A program made the translations under genes and the position numbers. DNA of 28,172 bases, from positions 1 through 28,172 of the forward strand of contig CAYPHA010000064.1 of assembly GCA_964410215.1 (NCBI GenBank), read 5' to 3'. Numbering within the stretch: the first letter of the stretch is position 1; every line of letters starts with the position of its first letter. The notes under the pieces are model-generated. The model was not told the origin of the DNA. It ran no database searches and was given only the letters and a program-made list of their open reading frames with translations. Below are positions 7,888 to 16,819 of this stretch, piece after piece. Origin of the DNA: CAYPHA01 sp964410215 (lineage in GTDB: Bacteria > Calditrichota > Calditrichia > Calditrichales > CAYPHA01).

Positions 7888-10800
7888 ATGTTGAAAGATT
7901 TTAAAGTTCTGACAGTCATTTGCTCTGCATGGATACTGTTAGCCATAACATGTCAAACGTTTGCTCAGAGTGGTAGTGGCAAACCCTACGAGGGTCCCGA
8001 TGATCCGGCAGGTGACAGATCTGCAATGCGCGAAGGTGTGATGGATGGCAACCAGTTCCTTACGGTTTTCAGAAATAATACGCAGGTTGGCAGAAAATGG
8101 CAGATTGATGGCTCAAAATGGCCGAAGGATTCTGAAGCAGGTTTGCAGATTTATGATCAGTTGATGATACTCGTTGGTGCGGAGGTCTTTCTTGAACAAG
8201 ACACCATACCGGTAACCGATGAAGATCAGATACTATCCAGGACAGATTTAGACACACTCTATTTTGTAGAAGCAAATTGGACTTTTGAAGATATGCTTGA
8301 CCGGAACGACGCCGGTGATATCGTATGGGGATGGTATGCTGTTCCAGGATATAGTAATGAGCTCAGTGAATCTCCAGCGGTGAGTGACGATCCTTTTTCC
8401 TGGCCTGTCGGTGGCTGGCCATCCAGAGGCGATGAAAAAAAATGGCCCGATGAATGGAATGGTCGATTTGGTCGTGGTGTTCAGTATGCCCAGCTGGAAA
8501 GCTATTTTGTGGCTAACGATGCACAGGATCAGGAATATCTGCAACCGGACCGGAGAGTTAAATACTATCCAAGACCGGGCGTTTATATCGGTGATAAGAA
8601 TCCTGATGTAACCATTCAGAAAGGAATGCCATGGGGAGGACTCGGTACGCGTGTGGAAGTCCGCGGGTATCAGTGGGAAAACCCGCAGACCCGTGACGTT
8701 ATATTCTGGGAATACAATATCAGTAATATTTCGGATTATGACTTACCCCGGGCTTCATTTGGTTACTTTGTCGATATGGGTGTTGGTAATGCCTTTAATT
8801 TCGGTGATGACATCGATGACCTGGGAGGATTCGACCATGACACGGACATGGCCTATATCTGGGATGCCAATGGTGTGGGTGCGGGCGGTTATGTACCCGG
8901 CACATGCGGTATCACATTCCTGGAGAGTCCGGGAGTCATCGATGGTATTGATAATGATGATGATGGGCTGATCGATGAAGCCCGTGATAATGTAGCCACC
9001 CAGATCATTGGTCCCACGGATGGCATTGCTGATCTGGATAAATTTATGGAATACTATGGCTATAATAGTGTCGATCAGTTGAAGGAGCACTGGGATGCCG
9101 ATGAAGACCAGGACTGGCGGGACTGGAATGATGCAAATGGTAACGGCATATTCGATAATGGTGAAGATATCGGAGATGATGTAGGACTCGATGGCGTGGG
9201 GCCGGGTGAAATCAATTATAATGGTCCGGATGCAGATGGTACCGAGGCTAACCACCGGCCTGATTTCATCGAGGGAGTGGGGTGCGAACCCAATTTTGCA
9301 GCTACGGATGTTACAGAATCTGACATGCTTGGTTTAACCAGCTTTCATTTCATTCCCTGGCCGTTTACGAATCCACCCGCACCGAAATTTGACTTCGAAT
9401 TATATAGTCTGATTGGAATCGATACTCGTCTGGTGCCGCCTATTCCAGGCGAAGTAGGCGATCATGCACCTGTTTTTGGCTCCGGTCCCTTCCGTTTGGC
9501 AAAAGGAACGACAGAGCGAATTTCCTGTGCCATGATAGGGGCTTATGAGAATGGCCCCAGTTTAACTGCCGGAAATCCGCCGTATATCTTGCTTGAAAAA
9601 AAACGCATTGTACAATTGATATATGAAAGTGATTACCGTTTTGCTCAAGCGCCTGAAACACCAACCCTGCATGCAACTGCCGAAGATGGAAAGATTATTT
9701 TAACATGGGATAATAAGGCTGAAATTGCTACCCGGGAACCCCTTCTGGGTGGTGAAAACGATTTTGAGGGGTATAAGCTGTATAAGGCAACGGACCGATC
9801 CTTCGCTGATGCTCAGAGGGTCTTCGATGCCTTGGGTAATCCGTCAGGTAAAGTACCCATATTTCAGTGTGATTTAAAAAATGAATACTATGGTTTTACG
9901 GATTATGGGTTGCTTCAGGGTGAATCCTTTTTCCTGGGAAATAATACGGGTATACAACATTTTTATATCGATGAGGATGTTCAGAATGGCCGGACCTACT
10001 ATTACTATCTTGCTGCCTATGATCGTGGTATTAAGGGCGTCGACGCCAATATTGCCCCGGCTGAAAACGTTGCTTCCATACTGGTTGATGAAAACGAAGA
10101 CATCATCAGTATCAGCAAAAATGTGCAGATTGTTACACCTCGTCAAAATGCCGCTGGTTATCTGCCGTCTAACATTAACGTTTCTGCTGCTTCCGGTGAG
10201 ATAAAAGGGACCGGAAATGTTGTATTTGATGTGCTGAGTGAACAAGCGCTTTTACCCGGCCACCAATATAAGCTTCGTTTTTTAGTGGATACACTTACAA
10301 CATTCCGCAATGATGAAATGTTTCCCGGAATGGGTATCGTGTACAGGAATTCCGGTTTTGTAGTCTCTGATATTACGGATTCAAATGTGGTAATACTAAA
10401 TCAATCACCGGAATACTATACGGGTGATAATATCCTCTGGGAGGAACTGGATAAGTATTTCTATCTGAATCCGAATATTATATCTGATCCATTCGATGGC
10501 ATCATATTAACCCTTTCTGATGTGCCATCACAAGGCGCTTACTATGATTCTACACGATCCGGCTGGGTTAGCGGCAATGCTCCTATCAGCCTTATACCGG
10601 AAACAAATGCGTATAAAATGTTCCCATGGCGGAATGATATCATATTCACAGCGGGAGATATAACGTATACGACGAAAGCCACCAATACACGAGCAGTACG
10701 AAAACTGCTTGGCATAAGTCCATGGGATAAGGATCTTGTACTAACAGATCAGACATTTAATTTTTATGTTGAAAACAAACAATTTCAGGATTCAACAGGC

Positions 10801-11403
10801 GCCGATTACTTACTGGACCTCCTGTGCTATGATACCAATGAAAACGGACAATTTGATATTCTGGAAGATGATGTTATCGTTGGTTATTCAGCTATGGTTA
10901 ATGGTGAAATGACCTGGCAGATAAGCGTTTATTCTTTTAATTTACGGAATGCTTCATCCGCGGAGGAATTGCCACAAGCCGGAGATGTATACCGGGTTGA
11001 TAGTCAGCGCCCGTTTACGGGATCGGATGAATTTATCATTTCCGTGCTGTCTGCTGACAAGAAAACAAGAATGGAAGCAGAAGATCTGGATAAAATCAAA
11101 GTAGTTCCAAATCCGTATATCGTAACGAATACCATGGAACCGTCGGTCCGCAATATCTATTTGAACCAGAGACGCAGAATCATGTTTACTCACATTCCGT
11201 CACAGTGCACTATAAAAATATTTTCGATCAGTGGTTATCTCATTGATGAAATTGAAGTAGAAAATGCACCGGGTAACGGTATTGTTCACTGGGATTTACT
11301 GACCAAAGATGATTTGGAAATAGCTCCCGGCATTTATGTTTATCATTTGAAATCAGAAATAACGGGTAACGAAAAGATGGGGAAATTTGCCATTATCAAG
11401 TAA
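7888..11403 (+). CDS. large secreted protein with fibronectin-like region and C-terminal sorting domain (receptor partner)
   Basis: 1171 residues from the ATG at 7888. A signal peptide ends near Q-T-F-A|Q-S-G. The first half is a poorly known region rich in Asp, Asn and Gly. It includes an acidic calcium-loop-like stretch at about 351-368 (I-D-G-I-D-N-D-D-D-G-L-I-D-E) and a D-A-N-G-N-G-I-F-D-N-G-E segment, features shared by many sorting-domain proteins of KSB1/Marinimicrobia-type bacteria. Residues about 585-730 look like a fibronectin type III unit. Residues about 1069-1171 (V-V-P-N-P-Y onward, ending M-G-K-F-A-I-I-K) are a sorting-type or FlgD-like Ig domain. It is placed directly after the TonB receptor and before a PorV-like barrel, so it may act as a surface lid or ligand-binding partner in place of SusD. 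That role is inference; no enzyme motif is visible. Confidence 0.8.
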   Translation: MLKDFKVLTVICSAWILLAITCQTFAQSGSGKPYEGPDDPAGDRSAMREGVMDGNQFLTVFRNNTQVGRKWQIDGSKWPKDSEAGLQIYDQLMILVGAEVFLEQDTIPVTDEDQILSRTDLDTLYFVEANWTFEDMLDRNDAGDIVWGWYAVPGYSNELSESPAVSDDPFSWPVGGWPSRGDEKKWPDEWNGRFGRGVQYAQLESYFVANDAQDQEYLQPDRRVKYYPRPGVYIGDKNPDVTIQKGMPWGGLGTRVEVRGYQWENPQTRDVIFWEYNISNISDYDLPRASFGYFVDMGVGNAFNFGDDIDDLGGFDHDTDMAYIWDANGVGAGGYVPGTCGITFLESPGVIDGIDNDDDGLIDEARDNVATQIIGPTDGIADLDKFMEYYGYNSVDQLKEHWDADEDQDWRDWNDANGNGIFDNGEDIGDDVGLDGVGPGEINYNGPDADGTEANHRPDFIEGVGCEPNFAATDVTESDMLGLTSFHFIPWPFTNPPAPKFDFELYSLIGIDTRLVPPIPGEVGDHAPVFGSGPFRLAKGTTERISCAMIGAYENGPSLTAGNPPYILLEKKRIVQLIYESDYRFAQAPETPTLHATAEDGKIILTWDNKAEIATREPLLGGENDFEGYKLYKATDRSFADAQRVFDALGNPSGKVPIFQCDLKNEYYGFTDYGLLQGESFFLGNNTGIQHFYIDEDVQNGRTYYYYLAAYDRGIKGVDANIAPAENVASILVDENEDIISISKNVQIVTPRQNAAGYLPSNINVSAASGEIKGTGNVVFDVLSEQALLPGHQYKLRFLVDTLTTFRNDEMFPGMGIVYRNSGFVVSDITDSNVVILNQSPEYYTGDNILWEELDKYFYLNPNIISDPFDGIILTLSDVPSQGAYYDSTRSGWVSGNAPISLIPETNAYKMFPWRNDIIFTAGDITYTTKATNTRAVRKLLGISPWDKDLVLTDQTFNFYVENKQFQDSTGADYLLDLLCYDTNENGQFDILEDDVIVGYSAMVNGEMTWQISVYSFNLRNASSAEELPQAGDVYRVDSQRPFTGSDEFIISVLSADKKTRMEAEDLDKIKVVPNPYIVTNTMEPSVRNIYLNQRRRIMFTHIPSQCTIKIFSISGYLIDEIEVENAPGNGIVHWDLLTKDDLEIAPGIYVYHLKSEITGNEKMGKFAIIK

Positions 11404-11477
11404 TATCCCCTTTCATTGTAATAAATGGTAATGCCGTTTAAATAGCGATCTCCATGTCATGAAAAGGAGCAAAACGA

Positions 11478-12539
11478 ATGAAACATCTAAATATTATAAA
11501 AAACACCTTTATAATAGCATTTATCTTTTCTCAGCTGCTTCTGGCTCAGTTCTCCCCGAATCGTGTTGGAACCACTGCGGCTAATTTTCTGGAACTGGGT
11601 TTTGATCCCAAAGGAACAGCCATCGGGGACGCATGTGTGAGTACTGTTGAAGATGTATCGTCCATATACTGGAATCCGGCTGGATTGGCATTCATGACAC
11701 AAAATGAGGTGTTCTTTGCCTATCAACCCTGGATTGTGGACACGAAAACCTATTTAGCGTCTGTAGGGTTCGTTGTACCTTCAATCGGAACCTTTGCGCT
11801 GAGCATGCTTGGAATGGACTATGGAGAGATGGAAGTCACGACAATGGAGTTACAGGAAGGAACCGGAGAAAACTTCTCGCCCGCGGATTTAGCCGTGAAC
11901 TTCTCCTATGGGCGAACGTTGACTAACTGGTTCGGTTTTGGTACAACCGTAAAATATATCCATTCTTCCATTTTTCATACGACCGCGAATGCCGTTGCGG
12001 TGGACCTGGGTGTCCAGATAAAGACTTCCTTTTTCTCAACTTCTGCTGAAAGGGAAGGGCTTCAAATAGGAATGAGCCTTTCCAACTATGGCACACGAAT
12101 GAGATACAGAGGATTAGATTTACTCCGATCTATTGATATTTCACCGAATGAATCAGGAAATTACAAGGATGTGAAAGTGGAATACAAAACCGATTCCTGG
12201 GAACTTCCGCTTATCTTCCGGGTCGGAATGTCTTATAGTCCACTGGTTAAAACCAGACATCGTTTCACGATCGCGGCCGATGCACTGCATGCAAATAATA
12301 ACACAGAATCTGTAAATATGGGCGCCATTTATACAATGAATATGCCCGGAATAGCAAAAGTATTCTTTCGTGGTGGATACCGAAGTATGTTTATGGAAGA
12401 TTCGGAGTATGGGCCGACCTTCGGCATCGGCATCCAGATACAATCTCTGCAGGAAAAATCAATCCAGTTTGATTTTGCATATCGTGATATAGGAATACTG
12501 GGTAGCACAAATGTAATGGGTATAAACTTCTTATTCTGA
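11478..12539 (+). CDS. PorV/PorQ-family outer-membrane beta-barrel protein
   Basis: 353 residues with an AAAGGAG ribosome site. A signal peptide ends at L-L-L-A-Q|F-S-P. The mature N-terminus G-T-T-A-A-N-F-L-E-L-G, then R/K-G-x-A-I-G-D-A and I-Y-W-N-P-A-G-L-A, is the signature of the PorV/PorQ (UPF0164, FadL-like) family. Alternating strands follow, and the protein ends in M-G-I-N-F-L-F. In type IX secretion PorV is the outer-membrane shuttle that carries cargo with sorting domains to the attachment complex. Other family members may act as channels. It follows the large secreted protein by 74 nt. Because four products in this window carry sorting-type domains, a dedicated export or attachment partner is plausible, though a porin role is also possible. 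Confidence 0.82.
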   Translation: MKHLNIIKNTFIIAFIFSQLLLAQFSPNRVGTTAANFLELGFDPKGTAIGDACVSTVEDVSSIYWNPAGLAFMTQNEVFFAYQPWIVDTKTYLASVGFVVPSIGTFALSMLGMDYGEMEVTTMELQEGTGENFSPADLAVNFSYGRTLTNWFGFGTTVKYIHSSIFHTTANAVAVDLGVQIKTSFFSTSAEREGLQIGMSLSNYGTRMRYRGLDLLRSIDISPNESGNYKDVKVEYKTDSWELPLIFRVGMSYSPLVKTRHRFTIAADALHANNNTESVNMGAIYTMNMPGIAKVFFRGGYRSMFMEDSEYGPTFGIGIQIQSLQEKSIQFDFAYRDIGILGSTNVMGINFLF

Positions 12540-12585
12540 TGGCTGATCAGATTCAGTAACAATTCAGGGAATACAGGTTGCATTA

Positions 12586-14742
12586 ATGCGAAAAAAATTG
12601 CCCGTATGGGTGAAAATGATAGTACCTGCGCTTATCCTCTTAAAGGCACCCCTTGCTTATGCACAGGAAAAAGTGATATTTGACACCGACATCGGTCCGG
12701 ATTGGGATGATGTCGGTGCAATCGCTACCCTGCATGCTCTTGCCGACCTGGGTGAAGCTGAAATACTGGCCATGATGGTTTCCAGCGGCGGACACTCCGC
12801 TACATGGGGGCCGCCCTGCCTGGATGCATTCAATACATTTTACAGCAGGCCCGATATTCCAATTGGAGTAGCTGAAGACGGTCCGGAGTTTGGTTCAAGT
12901 TACAATCAACAGATTGCTGAAGAATTCCTCCAGGATCTGGGTACGGGAAATGCCTGGGATGCCACGGAATTGTATCGGAAAATTCTGTCCGAGCAACCGG
13001 ATAGCAGTGTCGTGATAATAACCGTGGGATTTATAACGAATATTGAAGACCTGTTGAAATCGGAACCTGATCAATATAGCGAGCTGAATGGCCTTGCGCT
13101 TGTAAACAAAAAAGTGAAACAATGGACCAGCATGGGAGGTGGATACCCAAGCTCCGGTGGTGAGTTTAATTTCAACAGGCATGCTTCTGCAACCGTTTAT
13201 GCCGTTGAAAACTGGCCAAAACCCATCCTGTTCAGTGGCTTTGAAATTGGATACTCCATTCATACCGGCGCCAGTCTCGCTCTCACTCCGGAATCGAATC
13301 CCATTCGCAGGGCCTATGAGCTTGCCGGGGGCTATGTCGGCAGTACACGCTCAAGCTGGGATCAAACAGCGGTATTGGCAGCCATCCGCGATCCCTTACT
13401 CTATTGGCACCTTGAAGAAACAGGATACTGCCATGTATTTGAAAATGGTTCAAATGAATGGCGCGCGTCGCCAGATAAAGATCATTCTTACCTGATTTCA
13501 GAAGTATCCGACGCGGAATTGGTCGAAATCATTGACAATTTAATGGCTGACATTACAGGAATACCCTTAGTGAATCTCACCTCGCCTGTTCCCGAATCTG
13601 AATTTACTCAGGGTGCAGATATAACAATGGAAGCTGTTGCTTCTGATTCCAACGGCCAGGTGGAAAAGGTAGAATTCTATGCCCGAACGAACAAAATAGG
13701 AGAAGACACAACGCCACCCTATACCTTTGTCTGGACAAATCCTGACCAGGGTGGATACTATCTGCGTGCCTGTGTGACGGATAATGACGGCTATTCAGCC
13801 TGTTCAGAAACTGTGAAAATTTATGTCGGAGATGTGGACAAAGACTTTGTCGGTCACTGGCGTTTCGAGGATAATGCTTCTGATTCATCACAACATGGCA
13901 ACGATGGCACCATCTCCGGTAACCCGGAGTATGTCAACGGTAAAATCGGAAAAAAGGCGCTGGAGTTTAAAACGGATCAGGATTACGTAACGATCACGGA
14001 GAGCCCTGACTTCAGTACAACGCATTTTACACTGACAGCCTGGGTAAAATTTCCCGGCAGTATCTCTGAAGGTTGGCGAACGATCGTAGAGCATAACCGC
14101 TGGGGTAATAACTGGTATGGTTTATGGAAAAGTGCAAATGGAAATACATTCCATTTCAGATGGGCGAATGCGGGCAATGCAACTTCTGATTTTTCTTCAA
14201 CAATTGCAGCGGACCGATGGTACCATGTAGCCGGCACCTATGATGGTGAAACAAACACAGCCCGGCTTTATCTGGATGGTGTTCTGGATAAGGTGATCCG
14301 GAATACCGCTTCCGTCAGGTCGGAGAAAGCTGATCTGCGCATTGGTATAAATCTGGAAGGTAATGAAGAGCTCAATGGAATCGTTGATGATATACGCATC
14401 TATAAGCGTGTACTGGATGCCGGGGAGATCAGTGCAATATCGGCGCCCACCCATATAGAAGATGATAAAGTGATTCCGCCGGAAGCATTTGAGATCGGAA
14501 ACTATCCCAATCCTTTTAACCCGTCAACAATAATTAATTACAGCATACCGGTTAAAACACATGTCAGCATCAGGGTATATGATATAACCGGTCATCTCGT
14601 GAAAACTTTGATAAACGAGGAAAAACAGGATGGATCTCATACAATACCTTTCCATGCAAAAGGACTGTCCTCAGGAGTTTATTACTATCACATGAGGGCA
14701 GGAACGCAGCAGGTTTCAAATAAAATGATTGTCATAAAATAG
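12586..14742 (+). CDS. secreted multidomain nucleoside hydrolase (IUNH + Ig-like + LamG + sorting domain)
   Basis: 718 residues. The signal peptide ends at A-Y-A|Q-E. An inosine-uridine nucleoside hydrolase domain spans about 28-325. Its metal motif is D-T-D-I-G-P-D-W-D-D, and later come G-F-I-T-N, a G-G-E-F-N-F segment, and S-W-D-Q in place of the usual H-D near the C-terminal catalytic Asp. A bacterial Ig-like module (about 330-415), a LamG/concanavalin-like module (about 418-618) and a sorting domain with N-Y-P-N-P-F-N-P (about 630-718) follow. IUNH enzymes hydrolyse the N-glycosidic bond of ribonucleosides using a calcium ion, and most studied ones are cytoplasmic. This one is built for the outside of the cell and carries a lectin-like domain, so its substrate may be bound to a surface or polymer. 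The key E-F-N and Thr-Asn residues are retained, so it is likely active. Confidence 0.85.
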   Translation: MRKKLPVWVKMIVPALILLKAPLAYAQEKVIFDTDIGPDWDDVGAIATLHALADLGEAEILAMMVSSGGHSATWGPPCLDAFNTFYSRPDIPIGVAEDGPEFGSSYNQQIAEEFLQDLGTGNAWDATELYRKILSEQPDSSVVIITVGFITNIEDLLKSEPDQYSELNGLALVNKKVKQWTSMGGGYPSSGGEFNFNRHASATVYAVENWPKPILFSGFEIGYSIHTGASLALTPESNPIRRAYELAGGYVGSTRSSWDQTAVLAAIRDPLLYWHLEETGYCHVFENGSNEWRASPDKDHSYLISEVSDAELVEIIDNLMADITGIPLVNLTSPVPESEFTQGADITMEAVASDSNGQVEKVEFYARTNKIGEDTTPPYTFVWTNPDQGGYYLRACVTDNDGYSACSETVKIYVGDVDKDFVGHWRFEDNASDSSQHGNDGTISGNPEYVNGKIGKKALEFKTDQDYVTITESPDFSTTHFTLTAWVKFPGSISEGWRTIVEHNRWGNNWYGLWKSANGNTFHFRWANAGNATSDFSSTIAADRWYHVAGTYDGETNTARLYLDGVLDKVIRNTASVRSEKADLRIGINLEGNEELNGIVDDIRIYKRVLDAGEISAISAPTHIEDDKVIPPEAFEIGNYPNPFNPSTIINYSIPVKTHVSIRVYDITGHLVKTLINEEKQDGSHTIPFHAKGLSSGVYYYHMRAGTQQVSNKMIVIK

Positions 14743-14766
14743 AAATAGATTTTCTGAGGAGTAAAA

Positions 14767-15780
14767 ATGAAAACAATACTAATTTTGATCCTAACCATCA
14801 CCCTTTTTCTATCCGGATCTAAATCTGAATCCTCAGAGATTCAGGTTGCGCCGCCAAACGGTAAGATCAGAGTGCTTCTGGATACCGACGCCAATAACGA
14901 GTTGGACGACCAGCATGCTATTGCCTATATGCTATTTAATGGTCAAACCTTTGATGTGGAGGGTATTACCGTTAACAGAACACGAAATGGCGGACCTGTA
15001 GAGGATCATTTGGCTGAAGCAAAGAGAGTTGTAAAACTTTGTGCCCTGGATTCAAAGATAAAGGTTTACAAAGGTGCCAGCGGAAACTATGAAGAAATCG
15101 TTGAACATATCGATGAACCGGATTTTGATGGTGCCGAGGCGGTTGATTTTATAATTGAACGCGCAAAAGCAGAAGATGATCGTAAACTGATTCTTCTACC
15201 GGTCGGTAAACTTACCAATATTGCTCTGGCATTGAAAAAAGATCCCTCCATTGTTCCGAATGTCCGGATCGTTTGGCTTGGAACCAACTATCCTGAGCCC
15301 GGAGAATATAACTTTGTGAACGATATTCCTGCCTTGACTCCCATACTGGAATCAGATGTCGAATTTGAGATGGTCATGGTCAGATACGGCAAACCCTCAG
15401 GTACCGATGCGGTAAAAGCATATCTAAAGGATTTTCAGCGGATAATGCCCGGAAAAGGTCCGCGGATATCAGATCCGGTCACCGGAAGACATGGCGGAGC
15501 TTTTACGTGTTTTGGTGATTATTCCGTGGATTTATTTGAAAAATTTCGTGGCAATCCCGATTCAAGACCCCTGTTTGATATGGCAGCCGTGGCCATCCTT
15601 AAAAATCCGGAATGGGCGCAAAGGGTCACGATAGGTGCGCCGGCGTTCACGGATGGTAAATGGGTCGATAATCCGGATAATAAACGTAAAATTATCATTT
15701 GGGAAAATTTTGATACCGAAAAAATCATGAAGGATTTTTATGGGGTTATGGAGAATTATACGCTGGTTAATACAAAATGA
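14767..15780 (+). CDS. exported stand-alone nucleoside hydrolase
   Basis: 337 residues, beginning 24 nt after the previous gene with a GAGGAG ribosome site. The signal peptide covers about the first 20 residues and has no lipobox Cys. The IUNH domain fills the rest. It has the metal motif D-T-D-A-N-N-E-L-D-D, a V-N-R-T-R-N loop, the G-K-L-T-N-I segment holding the conserved Thr-Asn, P-G-E-Y-N-F in the ribose-binding position, and a late L-F-D-M Asp. Of the five nucleoside hydrolases here this one keeps the most canonical signature and belongs to a different branch from the three 'ETDMC' copies downstream. It has no accessory or sorting domain, so it is probably periplasmic, where it would split nucleosides into ribose and a base. 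Confidence 0.88.
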   Translation: MKTILILILTITLFLSGSKSESSEIQVAPPNGKIRVLLDTDANNELDDQHAIAYMLFNGQTFDVEGITVNRTRNGGPVEDHLAEAKRVVKLCALDSKIKVYKGASGNYEEIVEHIDEPDFDGAEAVDFIIERAKAEDDRKLILLPVGKLTNIALALKKDPSIVPNVRIVWLGTNYPEPGEYNFVNDIPALTPILESDVEFEMVMVRYGKPSGTDAVKAYLKDFQRIMPGKGPRISDPVTGRHGGAFTCFGDYSVDLFEKFRGNPDSRPLFDMAAVAILKNPEWAQRVTIGAPAFTDGKWVDNPDNKRKIIIWENFDTEKIMKDFYGVMENYTLVNTK

Positions 15781-15821
15781 GGCTGAGAAGCTTAGAGTAT
15801 TTGTATGGAAGGATTAAATAA

Positions 15822-16781
15822 ATGAAGGAATTTAACATGCTAAAAAACCATCGCTTCACCATAACCCTGTTTTTACTTTTTCTGATAATTACGCAGTTGC
15901 CGTTACAGTTAATCGCCCGGGAAACCATATCAAAGAAAATAATTTATGAGACAAACATGTGCCTGTCTGTGGATGATGTCGGCGGATTGGCTATGGTTCA
16001 CGCCCTGCAGAACAGAGGGGAAACAGAGCTGCTGGCGGTCTGTTTAAACGAAGTGCATCCGGGCGGGGTATCCGCCATCGACGCTATCAATACCTGGTAC
16101 GGGCGCGGAGATATACCTGTGGGCGTATACAGAGGACCGTTTCCGGATCCGGACACCTCGGCCTTCCTGAATGCCCTCACACAATTTCCCCATGACCTTG
16201 AGGATAAAAACGCTCCGGATGCTCTTGACGTTTACAGGGACGTGCTGGCTGCACAACCGGACCTTTCAGTGACCATTATCAGTGTCGGATATATGAATAA
16301 TCTGGGGAAATTACTGAAACACGAGCCGGAACTGGTTGCAAAAAAGGTAAAGGAGCTGGTGATTATGGGCTCCCATACTGGTGATGATCACAATCTTGGA
16401 TTGCATGGTACGTTGGATGCTGCACGTCATGTTCTTGAGAAATGGCCGTCCCCACTTGTTTTTCATCATCTGGGTGGAGATGTCATGACCGGCATCGGAT
16501 TGAAAGACGCACCGGTACAGAATCCTGTACGTATGGCCTACTACACATTTTTTGGAAATTCATTCAAAAATCAACCGAGCTGGGATCAGATGACGATCTT
16601 GTATGGTGTCCGGGGTGCATGTAATTATTTTAAACAAACCAGCGATGGCGAAGGATCGCATCCGAGTGGCTATACATGGGAAATGAAAAAACGAAATGAT
16701 TCGGTCCTGGAAGCTTTCCTGCCGGCAGAGGCTTATGCCCGGATTATTGAAAATTTAATGATCGAAATGCCTGTAAAGTAA
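15822..16781 (+). CDS. exported nucleoside hydrolase paralogue with degenerate metal-binding motif
   Basis: 319 residues with a signal peptide ending about L-Q-L-I-A|R. The body is a single IUNH-type domain, clearly paralogous to those in the genes at 19301 and 21261 (shared N-T-W-Y-G-R-G-D-I-P, L-D-V-Y-R, S-V-G-Y/F-x-N-N-L, S-W-D-Q/E, Y-G-V-R-G). At the metal motif it reads E-T-N-M-C-L-S-V-D-D where the other two have E-T-D-M-C-L-D-V-D-D. An Asp that normally binds calcium is thus Asn, and a second nearby acid is Ser. The ribose-contact segment is D-D-H-N instead of E-F-N. The frame is intact and the fold residues are kept, so it has been maintained, but it may be catalytically dead, have a different metal, or have another function such as binding. 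An alternative ATG at 15837 also has an AAGGA upstream. Confidence 0.83.
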   Translation: MKEFNMLKNHRFTITLFLLFLIITQLPLQLIARETISKKIIYETNMCLSVDDVGGLAMVHALQNRGETELLAVCLNEVHPGGVSAIDAINTWYGRGDIPVGVYRGPFPDPDTSAFLNALTQFPHDLEDKNAPDALDVYRDVLAAQPDLSVTIISVGYMNNLGKLLKHEPELVAKKVKELVIMGSHTGDDHNLGLHGTLDAARHVLEKWPSPLVFHHLGGDVMTGIGLKDAPVQNPVRMAYYTFFGNSFKNQPSWDQMTILYGVRGACNYFKQTSDGEGSHPSGYTWEMKKRNDSVLEAFLPAEAYARIIENLMIEMPVK

Positions 16782-16819
16782 TAAGGGTTTGCAAAATAAA
16801 TTTGGGGATGATTTAAACA

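Noticed and set aside
8755..9255. Minus-strand open frame of 166 codons, rich in Ile
   Set aside because: It is the complement of the Asp/Asn/Gly-rich (GAT-rich) part of the large secreted protein, which reads as Ile (ATC) codons on the other strand; this is a composition effect.
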